From contig JAGXKN010000001.1 of NCBI GenBank assembly GCA_018335195.1, positions 124,001 to 188,000 of the forward strand: 64,000 nt of DNA, given 5' to 3'. A model generated the notes under the pieces. That model was not told the origin of the DNA. It was given only the letters and a program-made list of their open reading frames with translations, and did no database searches. The translations under genes and the position numbers were made by a program. This DNA is from Desulfobacterales bacterium. Its GTDB lineage: Bacteria; Desulfobacterota; Desulfobacteria; Desulfobacterales; Desulfosalsimonadaceae. Of this stretch, positions 25,184 through 33,608 are shown in pieces; within the stretch, counting starts at the first letter, position 1; each line of letters begins with the position of its first letter.

Positions 25184-25783
25184 TTATGGCCGGGGGTAGG
25201 CGTCCAGGTGATCATTCACGGCTTTGCCCAGCCAGTCAATTACCGCGCCCAGGTGTGCCATGTTGGTCATGCCTTCGGCGTCTTCCAGCACATCGCCCTT
25301 GTTAAAGCCCATGCCGATATTCCAGTAAGTCGAGCCGGGCACGATCATCTGGGACATCAAAAACATGTGATTAATGGTGTCAAACACGTGGGTGGCGCCA
25401 CCCCGCCGGACCGCGGCCACCGCCGCCCCGATCTTGCCGCGCAGCAGCACCCCGTTTGCCTGGGACACCAGCCCGGATCGGTCCAGTACGGCCTTGAGCT
25501 CTGCACTGACATCCGTGAAATAGGTGGGCGAGCCCATGATCAGGGCGTCTGCCCGATCCATTTTTTCCATGACCTGGTTAAACATATCCGAGTCCACCGA
25601 ACACCGCCTGTCGCGGTTTTCAAAACACTTGTAACAGGCAATGCAGCCGTGGATGTTTTTTCCGCCCACCTGGATTAATTCGGTTTCCCAGCCGGCCTTT
25701 TCCAGGGGGGCGAGCACCGCCTTTAACATGTTATAGGTGTTTCCGTCTTTGCGGGGACTTCCGTTTACAGCCAGTGCGTACAT
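25184..25783 (-). CDS. Flavodoxin-family / NADPH-dependent FMN reductase
   Basis: 199 residues. It opens MYALAVNGSPRKDGNTYNML, the FMN phosphate-binding NGSPR.dGNT loop of iron-sulfur flavoproteins and related reductases. It continues with IHGCIACYKCFENRDRRCSV, in which CxxCxxC resembles the compact cysteine motif of the iron-sulfur flavoprotein family. MGSPTYFTDVSAELKAVLDR is also typical. The start at 25783 follows AAGGAGG on the minus strand. It may carry a [4Fe-4S] cluster and act in redox stress; the partner is unknown. Confidence 0.88.
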   Translation of the reverse strand: MYALAVNGSPRKDGNTYNMLKAVLAPLEKAGWETELIQVGGKNIHGCIACYKCFENRDRRCSVDSDMFNQVMEKMDRADALIMGSPTYFTDVSAELKAVLDRSGLVSQANGVLLRGKIGAAVAAVRRGGATHVFDTINHMFLMSQMIVPGSTYWNIGMGFNKGDVLEDAEGMTNMAHLGAVIDWLGKAVNDHLDAYPRP

Positions 25784-26203
25784 AAAAAACCTCCTTGCAG
25801 TTGTCATCCTGTTGATTTGAAAATCCCGTTTCAGCGTCTTCATATAAAAAGTAGAATCAAATTTAAGCCTTTTGCCAGCGCAATTCAATCAATGGGCGGG
25901 GGAATGTTTTTTTGCAGAGCCTTACAATGCTGAAACCTCCTGGAAAAATTTTAGATTTCAACGCCGGGCCGCGTCCATCGCTTTCCGGGGATAGACGCGG
26001 GGGCCTTGTCGAGGCGGTTGGACAGGGCGAGCCAGCGGGGTGGCTTGCACAGATGCATCGGGCGCGGCAGCGGACGGCAGATGTGCAAACCACCCCGCCG
26101 GCCCGCCCAGCGAAAATCCTTGAAGAGTCGAATTGCTTTTCTGCAGTATGCTGCAAAAACCGCGTATTGCCCGGTTCGGTGTTCTGTGCTACAAAAAATC
26201 GAT
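25784..26203. other. Non-coding spacer with dispersed hairpin repeat
   Basis: 420 bases between a minus-strand flavoprotein and a plus-strand exonuclease. Open frames pass through it but show no ribosome site or family signal. It mainly holds the first copy of a long hairpin repeat (25955-26113, listed separately). The rest is AT-rich and presumably carries the two divergent promoters. Confidence 0.6.
25955..26113. repeat. Dispersed hairpin repeat, copy 1
   Basis: The core stem pairs 26035-26051 (GCGGGGTGGCTTGCACA) with 26082-26098 (TGTGCAAACCACCCCGC), 17 bases with one mismatch, around a 30-base loop beginning GATGCATCGGGCGCGGCAGC. A second copy at 42.7 kb has the same stem position, the same loop length and an almost identical loop. 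The flank TTCAACGCCGGGCCGCGTCC also matches the second copy's left flank. It lies just upstream of the exonuclease gene. Confidence 0.75.
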
Positions 26204-26722
26204 ATGATCATTATCGATTTTGAGGCTTCCAGCCTGCGCAAAAACTCATATCCGATCGAGGTCGCCTGGGGCGAGCACCCGGAGACCATCCGGTCCTTTC
26301 TTTTAAACCCGGATTACATGGCCGGCTGGACGGACTGGAATCCCAAAAGTTATGAATACCATAGGATCTCACCGGAAATCCTGCGGCGCGAAGGCATCGA
26401 TCCCCGGCTGGCGGCTGAAAAAATGATTCAGGAACTGGCCGGACGGAATGTATATTCCGATGAACCCCGATATGACACACGGTGGAAAAACCGGCTGCTG
26501 GCGGACTCGGGTTTTGATACTTCGCTGATCCGGATTTTGGATTTAAACCTGTATTTAAATCAAATCATTTCAAAAGCTTCCGGCTGCAAAACACTCGGAG
26601 ACTATATCTGCGACTTTTCCTGCTCCAGGCAGGTGCGCAGACACCGCGCCGGTGAAGACGTATTCTGGCTGCTTGAATTCACGGCATATGTCCGAAAATG
26701 CCTGTACGGACAAACCGAATAA
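26204..26722 (+). CDS. DEDDh-type 3'-5' exonuclease-like protein
   Basis: 172 residues, small single-domain RNase-H-fold exonuclease-like. Exo I is D-x-E in MIIIDFEASSL, the middle acidic residue is in VYSDEPRYDTRW, and exo III is H-x4-D in RHRAGEDVFWLLEF, the DEDDh form shared by DnaQ-like proofreading and oligoribonuclease-like enzymes. All four catalytic positions appear intact. The start ATG 26204 is where homology begins; upstream in-frame sequence is the repeat element. A bidirectional terminator follows. The substrate (DNA or RNA) cannot be told. Confidence 0.82.
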   Translation: MIIIDFEASSLRKNSYPIEVAWGEHPETIRSFLLNPDYMAGWTDWNPKSYEYHRISPEILRREGIDPRLAAEKMIQELAGRNVYSDEPRYDTRWKNRLLADSGFDTSLIRILDLNLYLNQIISKASGCKTLGDYICDFSCSRQVRRHRAGEDVFWLLEFTAYVRKCLYGQTE

Positions 26723-26748
26723 GCCCGGCTCCGGCAAAAAGCCGGGCT
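26722..26748. terminator. Bidirectional terminator between convergent genes
   Basis: Nine perfect base pairs, AGCCCGGCT (26722-26730) and AGCCGGGCT (26740-26748), around a short loop containing an A-run. The hairpin sits exactly between the ends of the plus-strand exonuclease and the minus-strand DksA-like gene and overlaps both stop regions. Confidence 0.65.
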
Positions 26749-27145
26749 ACAAGTTCTCGATTTTCTCGTACTGCTCCTGGCACCTGCGGCAGCGCACAGA
26801 ATCCGGCATCACCTCGAGCCGGGCGGGCCGGATCCATCTGCCGCAATCCACACATTGGCCGTATTTGCCGCTGTCAATCCGGGTCAGCGCCGCCTCGATG
26901 TTCTCGAGTTCCCGGGCCTTGCGCTCCACCATATGCAGTACGTTGCTTTCAAACAGCTCCTCCAGGGCATGATCGCCGCTTTCCCGGATGGTATCCAGCG
27001 CCGACTGGTGCCTTTGCCCGGCTTCGCGTTCCAGTTCCTGCATAATCTGATTCCACAGGTTTTTTTTCCGCTCCAGCAGGCTTTGCCGCACACGCTCGAA
27101 TTCCTGGTCTGTCATCTGTCTTCTGTTATTCTTGTTTTCCGGCAT
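26747..27145 (-). CDS. TraR/DksA-family zinc finger protein
   Basis: 132 residues. The N-terminal coiled coil (residues about 10-90; RQSLLERKKNLWNQIMQELE, NVLHMVERKARELENIEAAL) is followed by RIDSGKYGQCVDCGRWIRPA and RLEVMPDSVRCRRCQE. This gives the C4 zinc finger (CxxC...CxxC) with the G.YG.C..Cg..I...RL...P motif of DksA/TraR. Such proteins enter the RNA polymerase secondary channel and work with ppGpp, but many short family members have uncertain roles. ATG 27145 follows GGAGGTG; a GTG nine bases upstream is less likely. Confidence 0.88.
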   Translation of the reverse strand: MPENKNNRRQMTDQEFERVRQSLLERKKNLWNQIMQELEREAGQRHQSALDTIRESGDHALEELFESNVLHMVERKARELENIEAALTRIDSGKYGQCVDCGRWIRPARLEVMPDSVRCRRCQEQYEKIENL

Positions 27146-27343
27146 ATATTTCACCTCCCTGCCCGGCAGTTCTGCCGGACGCTGTGTTGCAAAATTTCCG
27201 ATTTCCTGTTAAGTTTTTGTTCGTCTCGAAACCACAAGCGGAATGATCTGATTCGTAATCAAAATAAGACAGATGCATTCCCGGTTCAATGGCCCGGGCC
27301 GAATCACGGAATCAACCCTGACTGCGCAAAGGAGATCGCCCGT

Positions 27344-28189
27344 ATGAATTTGAATGCCAGATCCGGCCTTACTATTGCCGCCTTTTTTGCCGTGGTTCTC
27401 AGCCTGATCGCCATGCCGCTTGCCGCTTTCGGATCTGACACCGGTTTTGCAGCGGCAGAATTTGAGGCCTACGGGAAAATTGAACATTTCACCTGGAATG
27501 AATATGTCAACGGCGAGGAACTGCTGGAGGAATCCGGCCCGATCTATGGCGCGGGAGGCAGTGTCCGGCTCCCGATAACACAAATCGTGACCGCAAAATT
27601 CAGGGGCGAGCTGTTCGGCGGGAAGGTCGATTATGAGGGTCAGACAATCCCGGGGAACTATCCACTGACCTCGGATACGGATTACGCGGGAGTCAAGCTG
27701 GAAGCAGATGTGGGCTTGGACCTGGTGCCCGGCAAAAAGTCAGAAATCGGCCCTTTTGGGGGCTTCGGGGCCCGGGCATGGCAGCGGGACATCCAAGGCA
27801 ACACGTTTTATAATCCGGACAACCAAACAACCGAATATGCAAGGGGCGCCACTGAAAGATGGCGGAACTATTATGCACGGGCGGGCATAAACGGTGCTCA
27901 CGCTTTTTCCCGCCGGCTGGAAATATTTGTCACGGCAGGCGTCAAGATCCCGATCTACACGGAAAACGAAGCGGAGTTAACCGATTCGGTCTTTATTACC
28001 CTTGAACCCGGCGATCGGGTGTCCGGATTTGCCGAGACGGGACTGGAAATCGGCATGGTAAAGGTCAGCATTTTCTACGAGGGGCTCCGGTTTTCCGAAT
28101 CCGACCGGGTGGCCTTTGGAAACAGCTATTACTACCAGCCGGAATCAGAAGCCGATATATTCGGCATCAATGCCGGTGTCACGTTTTAA
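27344..28189 (+). CDS. Outer-membrane beta-barrel-like protein
   Basis: 281 residues. A signal peptide (SGLTIAAFFAVVLSLIAMPLAAFG) is followed by alternating hydrophobic beta strands and turns (FRGELFGGKVDYEG, VKLEADVGLDLVPG, RNYYARAGINGAHAF, VSGFAETGLEIGMVKVSIFY). The protein ends in Phe (GINAGVTF), the Bam-recognition signature of barrel proteins. Its size fits an 8-12-strand barrel. No specific family is recognised. ATG 27344 follows AAAGGAG; the frame is open far upstream over the DksA-like gene but without support. It is followed closely by a lipoprotein gene. Confidence 0.8.
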   Translation: MNLNARSGLTIAAFFAVVLSLIAMPLAAFGSDTGFAAAEFEAYGKIEHFTWNEYVNGEELLEESGPIYGAGGSVRLPITQIVTAKFRGELFGGKVDYEGQTIPGNYPLTSDTDYAGVKLEADVGLDLVPGKKSEIGPFGGFGARAWQRDIQGNTFYNPDNQTTEYARGATERWRNYYARAGINGAHAFSRRLEIFVTAGVKIPIYTENEAELTDSVFITLEPGDRVSGFAETGLEIGMVKVSIFYEGLRFSESDRVAFGNSYYYQPESEADIFGINAGVTF

Positions 28190-28227
28190 AAAATAACGGG
28201 ACCGACTCAGAAAAAGGGAGATTCCCA

Positions 28228-28692
28228 ATGCAGAAACAGGTTTGGAATGGTCTGGCAGCTGTGCTGGCGGTGTTCGCAGTGCTCATGATTTCCGGCTGCG
28301 CCCCCGGCACGCGGGTGGTCCTGGAACATGATCCGGGCTACCCGGACCACCGGGAAAGAAAGTACGAGCATCACGAAGACCGGGGCGGGCCGCCGCCCTG
28401 GGCCCCGGCCCACGGCTATCGGGCCAAAAAGTATCGGTATTACCCCTCCGCACAGGTCTATTTTGACACGCAGCGCGATGTCTACTTCTACTACCGTGAC
28501 GGCGACTGGCGGGTTTCCGCAAGCCTGCCGGGCCGCATCCGGGTGAATATGGGAGATCATGTCACCCTGGAAATGGGCACGGATCGGCCGTACAGGTACC
28601 ATTCCGAGGTTGTCCGGCACTACCCGCCGGGACACGATAAAGGCGGCAACAGGGGCAGAGGCAGGGACAAAGAAAAACACCACCGGGAGTAA
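28228..28692 (+). CDS. His/Arg/Pro-rich lipoprotein
   Basis: 154 residues. Lipobox LMISGC|AP near residue 24. The mature protein has a charged, Pro-rich middle (HEDRGGPPPWAPAHGYRAKK) and a short core YRYYPSAQVYFDTQRDVYFY, YRDGDWRVSASLPGRIRV that looks like a small beta domain seen in other 'YYPsa.VYfd..r..YfY' envelope proteins. It ends in a basic GNRGRGRDKEKHHRE tail. ATG 28228 follows AAAGGGAG, 38 bases after the barrel-like gene, so the two may be co-expressed. Function unknown. Confidence 0.78.
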   Translation: MQKQVWNGLAAVLAVFAVLMISGCAPGTRVVLEHDPGYPDHRERKYEHHEDRGGPPPWAPAHGYRAKKYRYYPSAQVYFDTQRDVYFYYRDGDWRVSASLPGRIRVNMGDHVTLEMGTDRPYRYHSEVVRHYPPGHDKGGNRGRGRDKEKHHRE

Positions 28693-28721
28693 ACAGCTTG
28701 CTGCCCTGAGAACACGGCTGC

Positions 28722-30899
28722 TTAAAGCATCCCGGCCAGTTTCATCCCGGCCAGCACGGTTTTCTGCATGAATTTTTCATCCGAATTGCCGGGATTTTCC
28801 AGGCCCATGCGCTCCAGCATGGGCACGGCATTCCCGGGCGGGGTATCCGGCATCTGCTCGATCATGGGGCCGAGTTCATCAGCACTGTCACTGTTGTACT
28901 TCTGCTTGAGCACCTTGAGCGAGTGCGCCAGGATCATCTCCACGAGATCGAATTCCGAGCCGAACGGAAACGGGCCGAATTCCCCTTCCGCCTTATAGGG
29001 CTGCAGCAGCGCAGAGATCCGCTCAGGCGTATTGTTGCGGTATGCCTCCGGGATCTCGTAATCCGCCTCGATCTTGTTGTGCTTCTTGGCCTCGGCCAGG
29101 AGTTCTTCCTGGAATCGCGAATCGGTGATCTTGAGCATCTCCTTGATGATGTCGCTGTCGCACTTGCCCCGGATGTCGGCAATGCCGTACTCGGTTACCA
29201 CGATATCCCGCAGATGGCGGGGAATGGTGACGTGACCATAGTTGTACACAATATTGGAAAGGACTTTTCCGGATTCCTGCCGGGTGCTTTTGATGAGCAT
29301 GACCGCCCGGGCGTCAGGGATGGCATGGGACATGGCCACAAAGTTGTACTGACCGCCCACCCCGCTTACCACTGTGCCGTCCTCGAGCCCGTCTGAAACG
29401 ATATGACCCAGCAGTGTGGCTTTCATGCCGGTGTTGCAGAACCGGGCATCTTTGCGCTGCAGGGCTCTCAGGTATTCATTTCCGTAAAGCTGGTTGGCCA
29501 CCTCCACCCCGACCATTTCAAACTGCCGGCGCTCAGCCTCGGGCATGTCACACAGCGTATTGTAAAAATCCCGGGGGCCGATGAAAAAGCTGCCGGTGAG
29601 CACAGCCCCGTTTTTCAAACAGGTGCCCAGGCAATTCCGGCTGACTTCCGCCAGATTTTCGGGATCATCCAGGTTGGCTGAAAAACGGCGGCCTTCGGGG
29701 GTTATGATCTCCCCGCTTTCATAGGAAAGATCCTCCCGGAGCACCCCGAAATGCTGCAGGGATTGGAAATCCCTGCGCGTGAGATACGGATGCAGCACCT
29801 CGCGGTCAATCATCATGGAAAGCGTTTCAGGCGGTATCTGCTCGGTGATCAGCCCCTTGTTAAGCAGCGCCTGGATACCGATATGGTGATAAACCCTGCG
29901 TTTGATAACCCCGCTTTTATAAAGCTGGAGAAAACCGTCCACCAGCATTTCCGTGGACCCGTAGATTCCCTGTTCAAAAGTACCCGTACCCCCGATTTCT
30001 TTTATCAGGGAGGCATAGCGCTCTTCGATTCCGGCATCCCGGAGGACCTTCTGATACACGTCATTTCTGTTATGGCGCATATCCAGAGCGCTGGCAATGG
30101 AATCGCCGAGCGCGCCGATGCCGATCTGCAGCGTCCCGCCATCCCGGATCAGGGAACTGGCATGCAGGCCGATCATATAGTCGGGGTCGTTGACCGGCAT
30201 GCGGGGGGTGTTAAACAGGGGATGATCGCATTCGCCCGTGTCGATAATGATGTCGTATTCTTCCGGTACAATCTCGGCATCTCCGTACATAAAGGGGAGG
30301 TAGGCGTTGACCACGCCGATGCACAGGGCCTTTTCTCCATGCTGCCGGAGCTTTCGAAATTCCGAAAGGGCCTCGATGGTGGTATCCGCGTTGCAGGCGG
30401 CGCTGTAGCATCGATGTCCGTTGCCGTCGTTTCGGGCGAGCATGTTGGCGTAAATCCGGTTGCCGTTGATTGCGCAATCCCGAACCACGTGCGTGTAATT
30501 GGTGCTCATGTAATTTTGCTGCATTTCCGGGTTGTTGTTGTATGCCCCGGCCTTGCAGTAAAGCTCGTGGATCTTGATGTTGGCGGGGAGTTCGTTTTTC
30601 CGGAGATCGGTGAGGTAATCCAGGTCTGGCACACCTTCGTAGACGCGGTTGACAAAAGGCTCGAGAAACCGGCGCTCCAGTTCGTTTGTCCAGGAAGGCT
30701 TTTCAAGAGAAAGTGCGGTAAAAATCGTAAGGCAAAGCCCGGGATCGTTCTTTACCCGCTGATACAGGGCATTGACCAGGGGAACCGGCTTGCCCAGGCC
30801 CAGGGGCGGCCCGATGGTAATCTCGGGCCCGAACTCGTCGACGATATAATCGACACATTCTTCAATGCTTAGATACAATGGCTTTTTCGTGGATTCCAT
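28722..30899 (-). CDS. Acetyl-CoA hydrolase/transferase family protein
   Basis: 725 residues, longer than the ~430-residue 4-hydroxybutyrate CoA-transferases, with an extended N-terminal region. Family features: MIGLHASSLIRDGGTLQIGI, GALGDSIASAL, then GSTEMLVDGFLQLYKSGV, and the C-terminal-domain run VSGVGGQYNFVAMSHAIPDA followed by RHLRDIVVTEYGIADIRGK. The enzyme would move CoA between acyl groups or hydrolyse acyl-CoA in fatty acid or butyrate oxidation. The minus-strand start follows GAGGTACGGGT. Thiolase and 3-hydroxyacyl-CoA dehydrogenase genes lie just upstream on the same strand. Confidence 0.88.
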   Translation of the reverse strand: MESTKKPLYLSIEECVDYIVDEFGPEITIGPPLGLGKPVPLVNALYQRVKNDPGLCLTIFTALSLEKPSWTNELERRFLEPFVNRVYEGVPDLDYLTDLRKNELPANIKIHELYCKAGAYNNNPEMQQNYMSTNYTHVVRDCAINGNRIYANMLARNDGNGHRCYSAACNADTTIEALSEFRKLRQHGEKALCIGVVNAYLPFMYGDAEIVPEEYDIIIDTGECDHPLFNTPRMPVNDPDYMIGLHASSLIRDGGTLQIGIGALGDSIASALDMRHNRNDVYQKVLRDAGIEERYASLIKEIGGTGTFEQGIYGSTEMLVDGFLQLYKSGVIKRRVYHHIGIQALLNKGLITEQIPPETLSMMIDREVLHPYLTRRDFQSLQHFGVLREDLSYESGEIITPEGRRFSANLDDPENLAEVSRNCLGTCLKNGAVLTGSFFIGPRDFYNTLCDMPEAERRQFEMVGVEVANQLYGNEYLRALQRKDARFCNTGMKATLLGHIVSDGLEDGTVVSGVGGQYNFVAMSHAIPDARAVMLIKSTRQESGKVLSNIVYNYGHVTIPRHLRDIVVTEYGIADIRGKCDSDIIKEMLKITDSRFQEELLAEAKKHNKIEADYEIPEAYRNNTPERISALLQPYKAEGEFGPFPFGSEFDLVEMILAHSLKVLKQKYNSDSADELGPMIEQMPDTPPGNAVPMLERMGLENPGNSDEKFMQKTVLAGMKLAGML

Positions 30900-31128
30900 A
30901 CCCGTACCTCAAAAAATTGAATTTCCCGCCGCATTTGTCATCTGCGGACATTTCCCGCCCACCGGGGTTAAACGGTGATTTTTAACAAAACACAAATCTG
31001 GAGGCAAGAAGAATTTAATTAAAAATCAGCAAGTTTCGATAAAACCCATTTACTTCTGGAAACACTGATAACATTTGAAAAACAGGTTATTCATCCGGCA
31101 CAATAAAAAGGACAAAAGGGAGGGAGGG

Positions 31129-31154
31129 CCGGGGATGAGGATGCCCATCCCCGG
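31129..31154 (-). terminator. Hairpin downstream of thiolase gene
   Basis: CCGGGGATG (31129-31137) and CATCCCCGG (31146-31154) form a nine-base-pair perfect stem 19 bases beyond the thiolase stop (minus strand). There is no strong U-run, so termination is plausible but not certain. The remaining 30900-31128 spacer is AT-rich and probably holds the promoter of the CoA-transferase gene. Confidence 0.45.
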
Positions 31155-31172
31155 CGTATCAGTGAAAAAAGG

Positions 31173-32381
31173 TTATCGCTGCAGGTTTTCGATCACGGTG
31201 GCCACGCCGAGGCCGCCGCCACAGCAGGAACTGAAAAACCCGTACCTGCCGCTTGTTCGAATCAGGTTTCGGATGGCAAACATGCCCACCCGGGCACCCG
31301 ATGCGCCGTTTGGATGGCCATAGGCGATTGCCCCGCCCATGGGATTCCATTTGTTCATGTCCACCTTGTCGCCGGTCTGGTTTTCGAGCTCCTTGATCAC
31401 CGACAGGTTCTGCACGGCAAAGGCCTCGTTACACTCCATGTGATCCATTTGGGAAAGCTTAACCCCGGCGCGTTTTAGCGCCTTTGGCACTGCATAAGCC
31501 GGCGCAATGCCCATAATCTTCGGATCACAGCCGGCTTCCGCACCCGAAAGCCACTTCGCCATTGGCTCATAGCCGAGTTCCTCGGCTTTTTCCCGGGTCA
31601 TCATCAGCAGGAAAGCCCCGCCGTCGTTTCGCCCGGAGGCATTTCCGGCAGTAACGGTCCCGTCTTTTGTGAACGCAGGCGGCAGCTTGGCCAGTGCCTC
31701 CAGGGTAGTCTCGAAGCGGGGATGCTCGTCTGTGTCAAATACGACCTCCGGGGTCTTGCGGGTGCCCGGAATGGTCACCGGCACGATCTCGTCTTTAAAA
31801 TACCCGGCTTCCATGGCCGCCTTGGCCCGCATCTGGCTGTTGTATGCAAACTCGTCGGCAGCTTCCCTGGAGATGTTGTACATCTGCTGCAGGTTTTCGG
31901 CGGTCAGGCCCATGCCGATGCACTCCTCGGGAACGGGCGATAGCTGCTGCTGGATGGGCATGGGCGGAATCAGACGGTAGGGCGGCGTGGACATGGAAAA
32001 CTTTGCCGGAAGCTGGCTGTAGGATTCCATGCCGCCGGCGATAACAATTTCGGCCTGGTTTGCCAGGATCTTCCAGGCCGCGTGATTGACCGAATCGATT
32101 GCCGAACCGCACTGCATCTCCACATAGGATGCCGTGGTTTCATACGGCAGTCCCGCATACAGGGTGATCCACCGGGCGGGGTTCAAGGCATGGGAACAGT
32201 GGGCGGCGGAACCCGCCATTACAGTATCCACATGGGCTTTTTCCGCAATTTTGGTTTTATCCAGCAGCCCTTTCAGCGCGATCCCGCCGAGCTGGGAGCA
32301 GAAAAAATCCCGGATGGTGCCGCCCATCCGCCCGAATGCAGTACGCACAACATCAACAAAAACAACTTCTCTATCAGCCAT
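31173..32381 (-). CDS. Thiolase (acetyl-CoA acetyltransferase)
   Basis: 402 residues. The nucleophile Cys is C91 in EMQCGSAIDS; downstream are NASGRNDGGAFLLM, ECNEAFAVQ (the NEAFA motif), GGAIAYGHPNGASGAR (catalytic His) and a final SSCCGGGLGVA containing the second catalytic Cys. It condenses or cleaves acetoacetyl-/3-ketoacyl-CoA. The start at 32381 follows GCGGAGG. It lies 51 bases downstream of the 3-hydroxyacyl-CoA dehydrogenase gene and forms the last two steps of a beta-oxidation spiral with it. Confidence 0.93.
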   Translation of the reverse strand: MADREVVFVDVVRTAFGRMGGTIRDFFCSQLGGIALKGLLDKTKIAEKAHVDTVMAGSAAHCSHALNPARWITLYAGLPYETTASYVEMQCGSAIDSVNHAAWKILANQAEIVIAGGMESYSQLPAKFSMSTPPYRLIPPMPIQQQLSPVPEECIGMGLTAENLQQMYNISREAADEFAYNSQMRAKAAMEAGYFKDEIVPVTIPGTRKTPEVVFDTDEHPRFETTLEALAKLPPAFTKDGTVTAGNASGRNDGGAFLLMMTREKAEELGYEPMAKWLSGAEAGCDPKIMGIAPAYAVPKALKRAGVKLSQMDHMECNEAFAVQNLSVIKELENQTGDKVDMNKWNPMGGAIAYGHPNGASGARVGMFAIRNLIRTSGRYGFFSSCCGGGLGVATVIENLQR

Positions 32382-32432
32382 TGCAAATCCTCCGCAGTTA
32401 AATAATTTCTTCTCGGGCCAAGACGGGCCCGC

Positions 32433-33308
32433 CTATTTCTTGTCCGAATAATCGTACCAGCCCTTGCCGGTCTTTTCCCCGTATTCGCCCTTGATATAGT
32501 GCTCGACCACGCCGGGCGAAGGCAGGTCCTTGAAATCGCCGGTGGCCTTGAAATTTTCCATGGCCATGGTGTAGGCAAGATCAATGCCGGTCAGATCATT
32601 TAAGCGGAACGGACCCATGGGATGGCCCGCACCGTAGACGCAGGCCTTGTCGATATCTTCCACATCTGCCACGCCCATTTCCAGCATCCACTGTGCCTCG
32701 TTAAAGATTGCGCGGATGATCCGGTTGAGCAGAAAGCCGTCGACTTCCTTCTTCAGGTGCACGGGAACTTTTTCCAGGCTGTTGCATAGCTCCATGGAAA
32801 TCTCCACTGTCTCATCCGAGGTATGCGGGCCCTGTACCACTTCCACCAGCTTCATCACCAAGGCGGGGTTAAAAAAGTGCAGGTTGCAGACTTTCTCCGG
32901 CCGCTTGGTGACATCCGCGATCCGGGAACTGACAATAAACGAACTGTTGGTGGCCAGAATGGCGTGTTCCGGGGCGATATTATCCAGGTCCGCAAAAATT
33001 TTGCGCTTTAAATCCAGCACCTCGATCACCGCCTCGATCACGTAATCCGCATCTTTTGCCGCATCCTCCAGGCTCTGGGTAAACCGGATGTTGTCCCGGG
33101 CCTGTTTGGCCTGCTCCTCGGTCATCTTGCCCTTTTTCACACGCCCGGGCAGATAATTGTCCACAAAAGACTCCGCCTTTTCGAGAACCTCCTGCTTAAC
33201 ATCCGTGCACACGGTCTTGTAGCCTTTCATGGCGCACAGGGTGGCAATCTGGTGACCCATGTTTCCGGCCCCGACAACCGCAATGTTTTTTACGTCACTG
33301 ATCTTCAT
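32433..33308 (-). CDS. hbd: 3-hydroxybutyryl-CoA dehydrogenase
   Basis: 291 residues. The NAD-binding motif is VVGAGNMGHQIATLCA. The domain junction has NLHFFNPALVMKLVEVVQG, with the catalytic HFFNP, and the C-terminal domain contains DGFLLNRIIRAIFNEAQWML and GHPMGPFRLNDLTGID. It oxidises 3-hydroxyacyl-CoA to 3-ketoacyl-CoA. The start at 33308 follows AGAAGGAGGAAG. It is upstream of thiolase in the same operon. Confidence 0.93.
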   Translation of the reverse strand: MKISDVKNIAVVGAGNMGHQIATLCAMKGYKTVCTDVKQEVLEKAESFVDNYLPGRVKKGKMTEEQAKQARDNIRFTQSLEDAAKDADYVIEAVIEVLDLKRKIFADLDNIAPEHAILATNSSFIVSSRIADVTKRPEKVCNLHFFNPALVMKLVEVVQGPHTSDETVEISMELCNSLEKVPVHLKKEVDGFLLNRIIRAIFNEAQWMLEMGVADVEDIDKACVYGAGHPMGPFRLNDLTGIDLAYTMAMENFKATGDFKDLPSPGVVEHYIKGEYGEKTGKGWYDYSDKK

Positions 33309-33608
33309 GCTTCCTCCTTCTTTGATTTGGGTGGTTTCTTGTGCACCGAAAAAAAGATGCGTTTCAATTACTCGATGTTAAATTTATAAGCAGGCTGCCC
33401 CGGATCCGGTATCCGGTCCGCAAAGGCGTAAACATGCCCTGCTGGCGGCCAAGTGTTCGGCAGACTTGAAAATTGTTCAACATTATGACAATATTATAAA
33501 CCCATTTGATGCTCAAGCGATTTTTTTATATACAGGCCGGAGAAAAAAGGCCCGGGCAACCGCCCCGGGCCGCTGAAATGATAACCGCGGATCTGCAGGG
33601 ATGATACT
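33309..33608. other. Divergent spacer between hbd and rubrerythrin
   Basis: 300 bases with no coding signal. The middle (33460-33535) is AT-rich and includes the imperfect dyad ATTGT...ACAAT around 33474-33494, a possible operator. A GC hairpin at 33549-33571 (listed separately) precedes the rubrerythrin start. Confidence 0.5.
33549..33571 (-). terminator. Leftward-reading Rho-independent terminator
   Basis: GGCCCGGG (33549-33556) and CCCGGGCC (33564-33571) pair perfectly over eight bases. On the minus strand the stem is followed by TTTTTT (the A-run at 33543-33548), the textbook terminator layout for leftward transcription. It would block antisense transcripts from reaching the hbd-thiolase operon. 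It also lies in the leader of the rubrerythrin gene. Confidence 0.6.
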
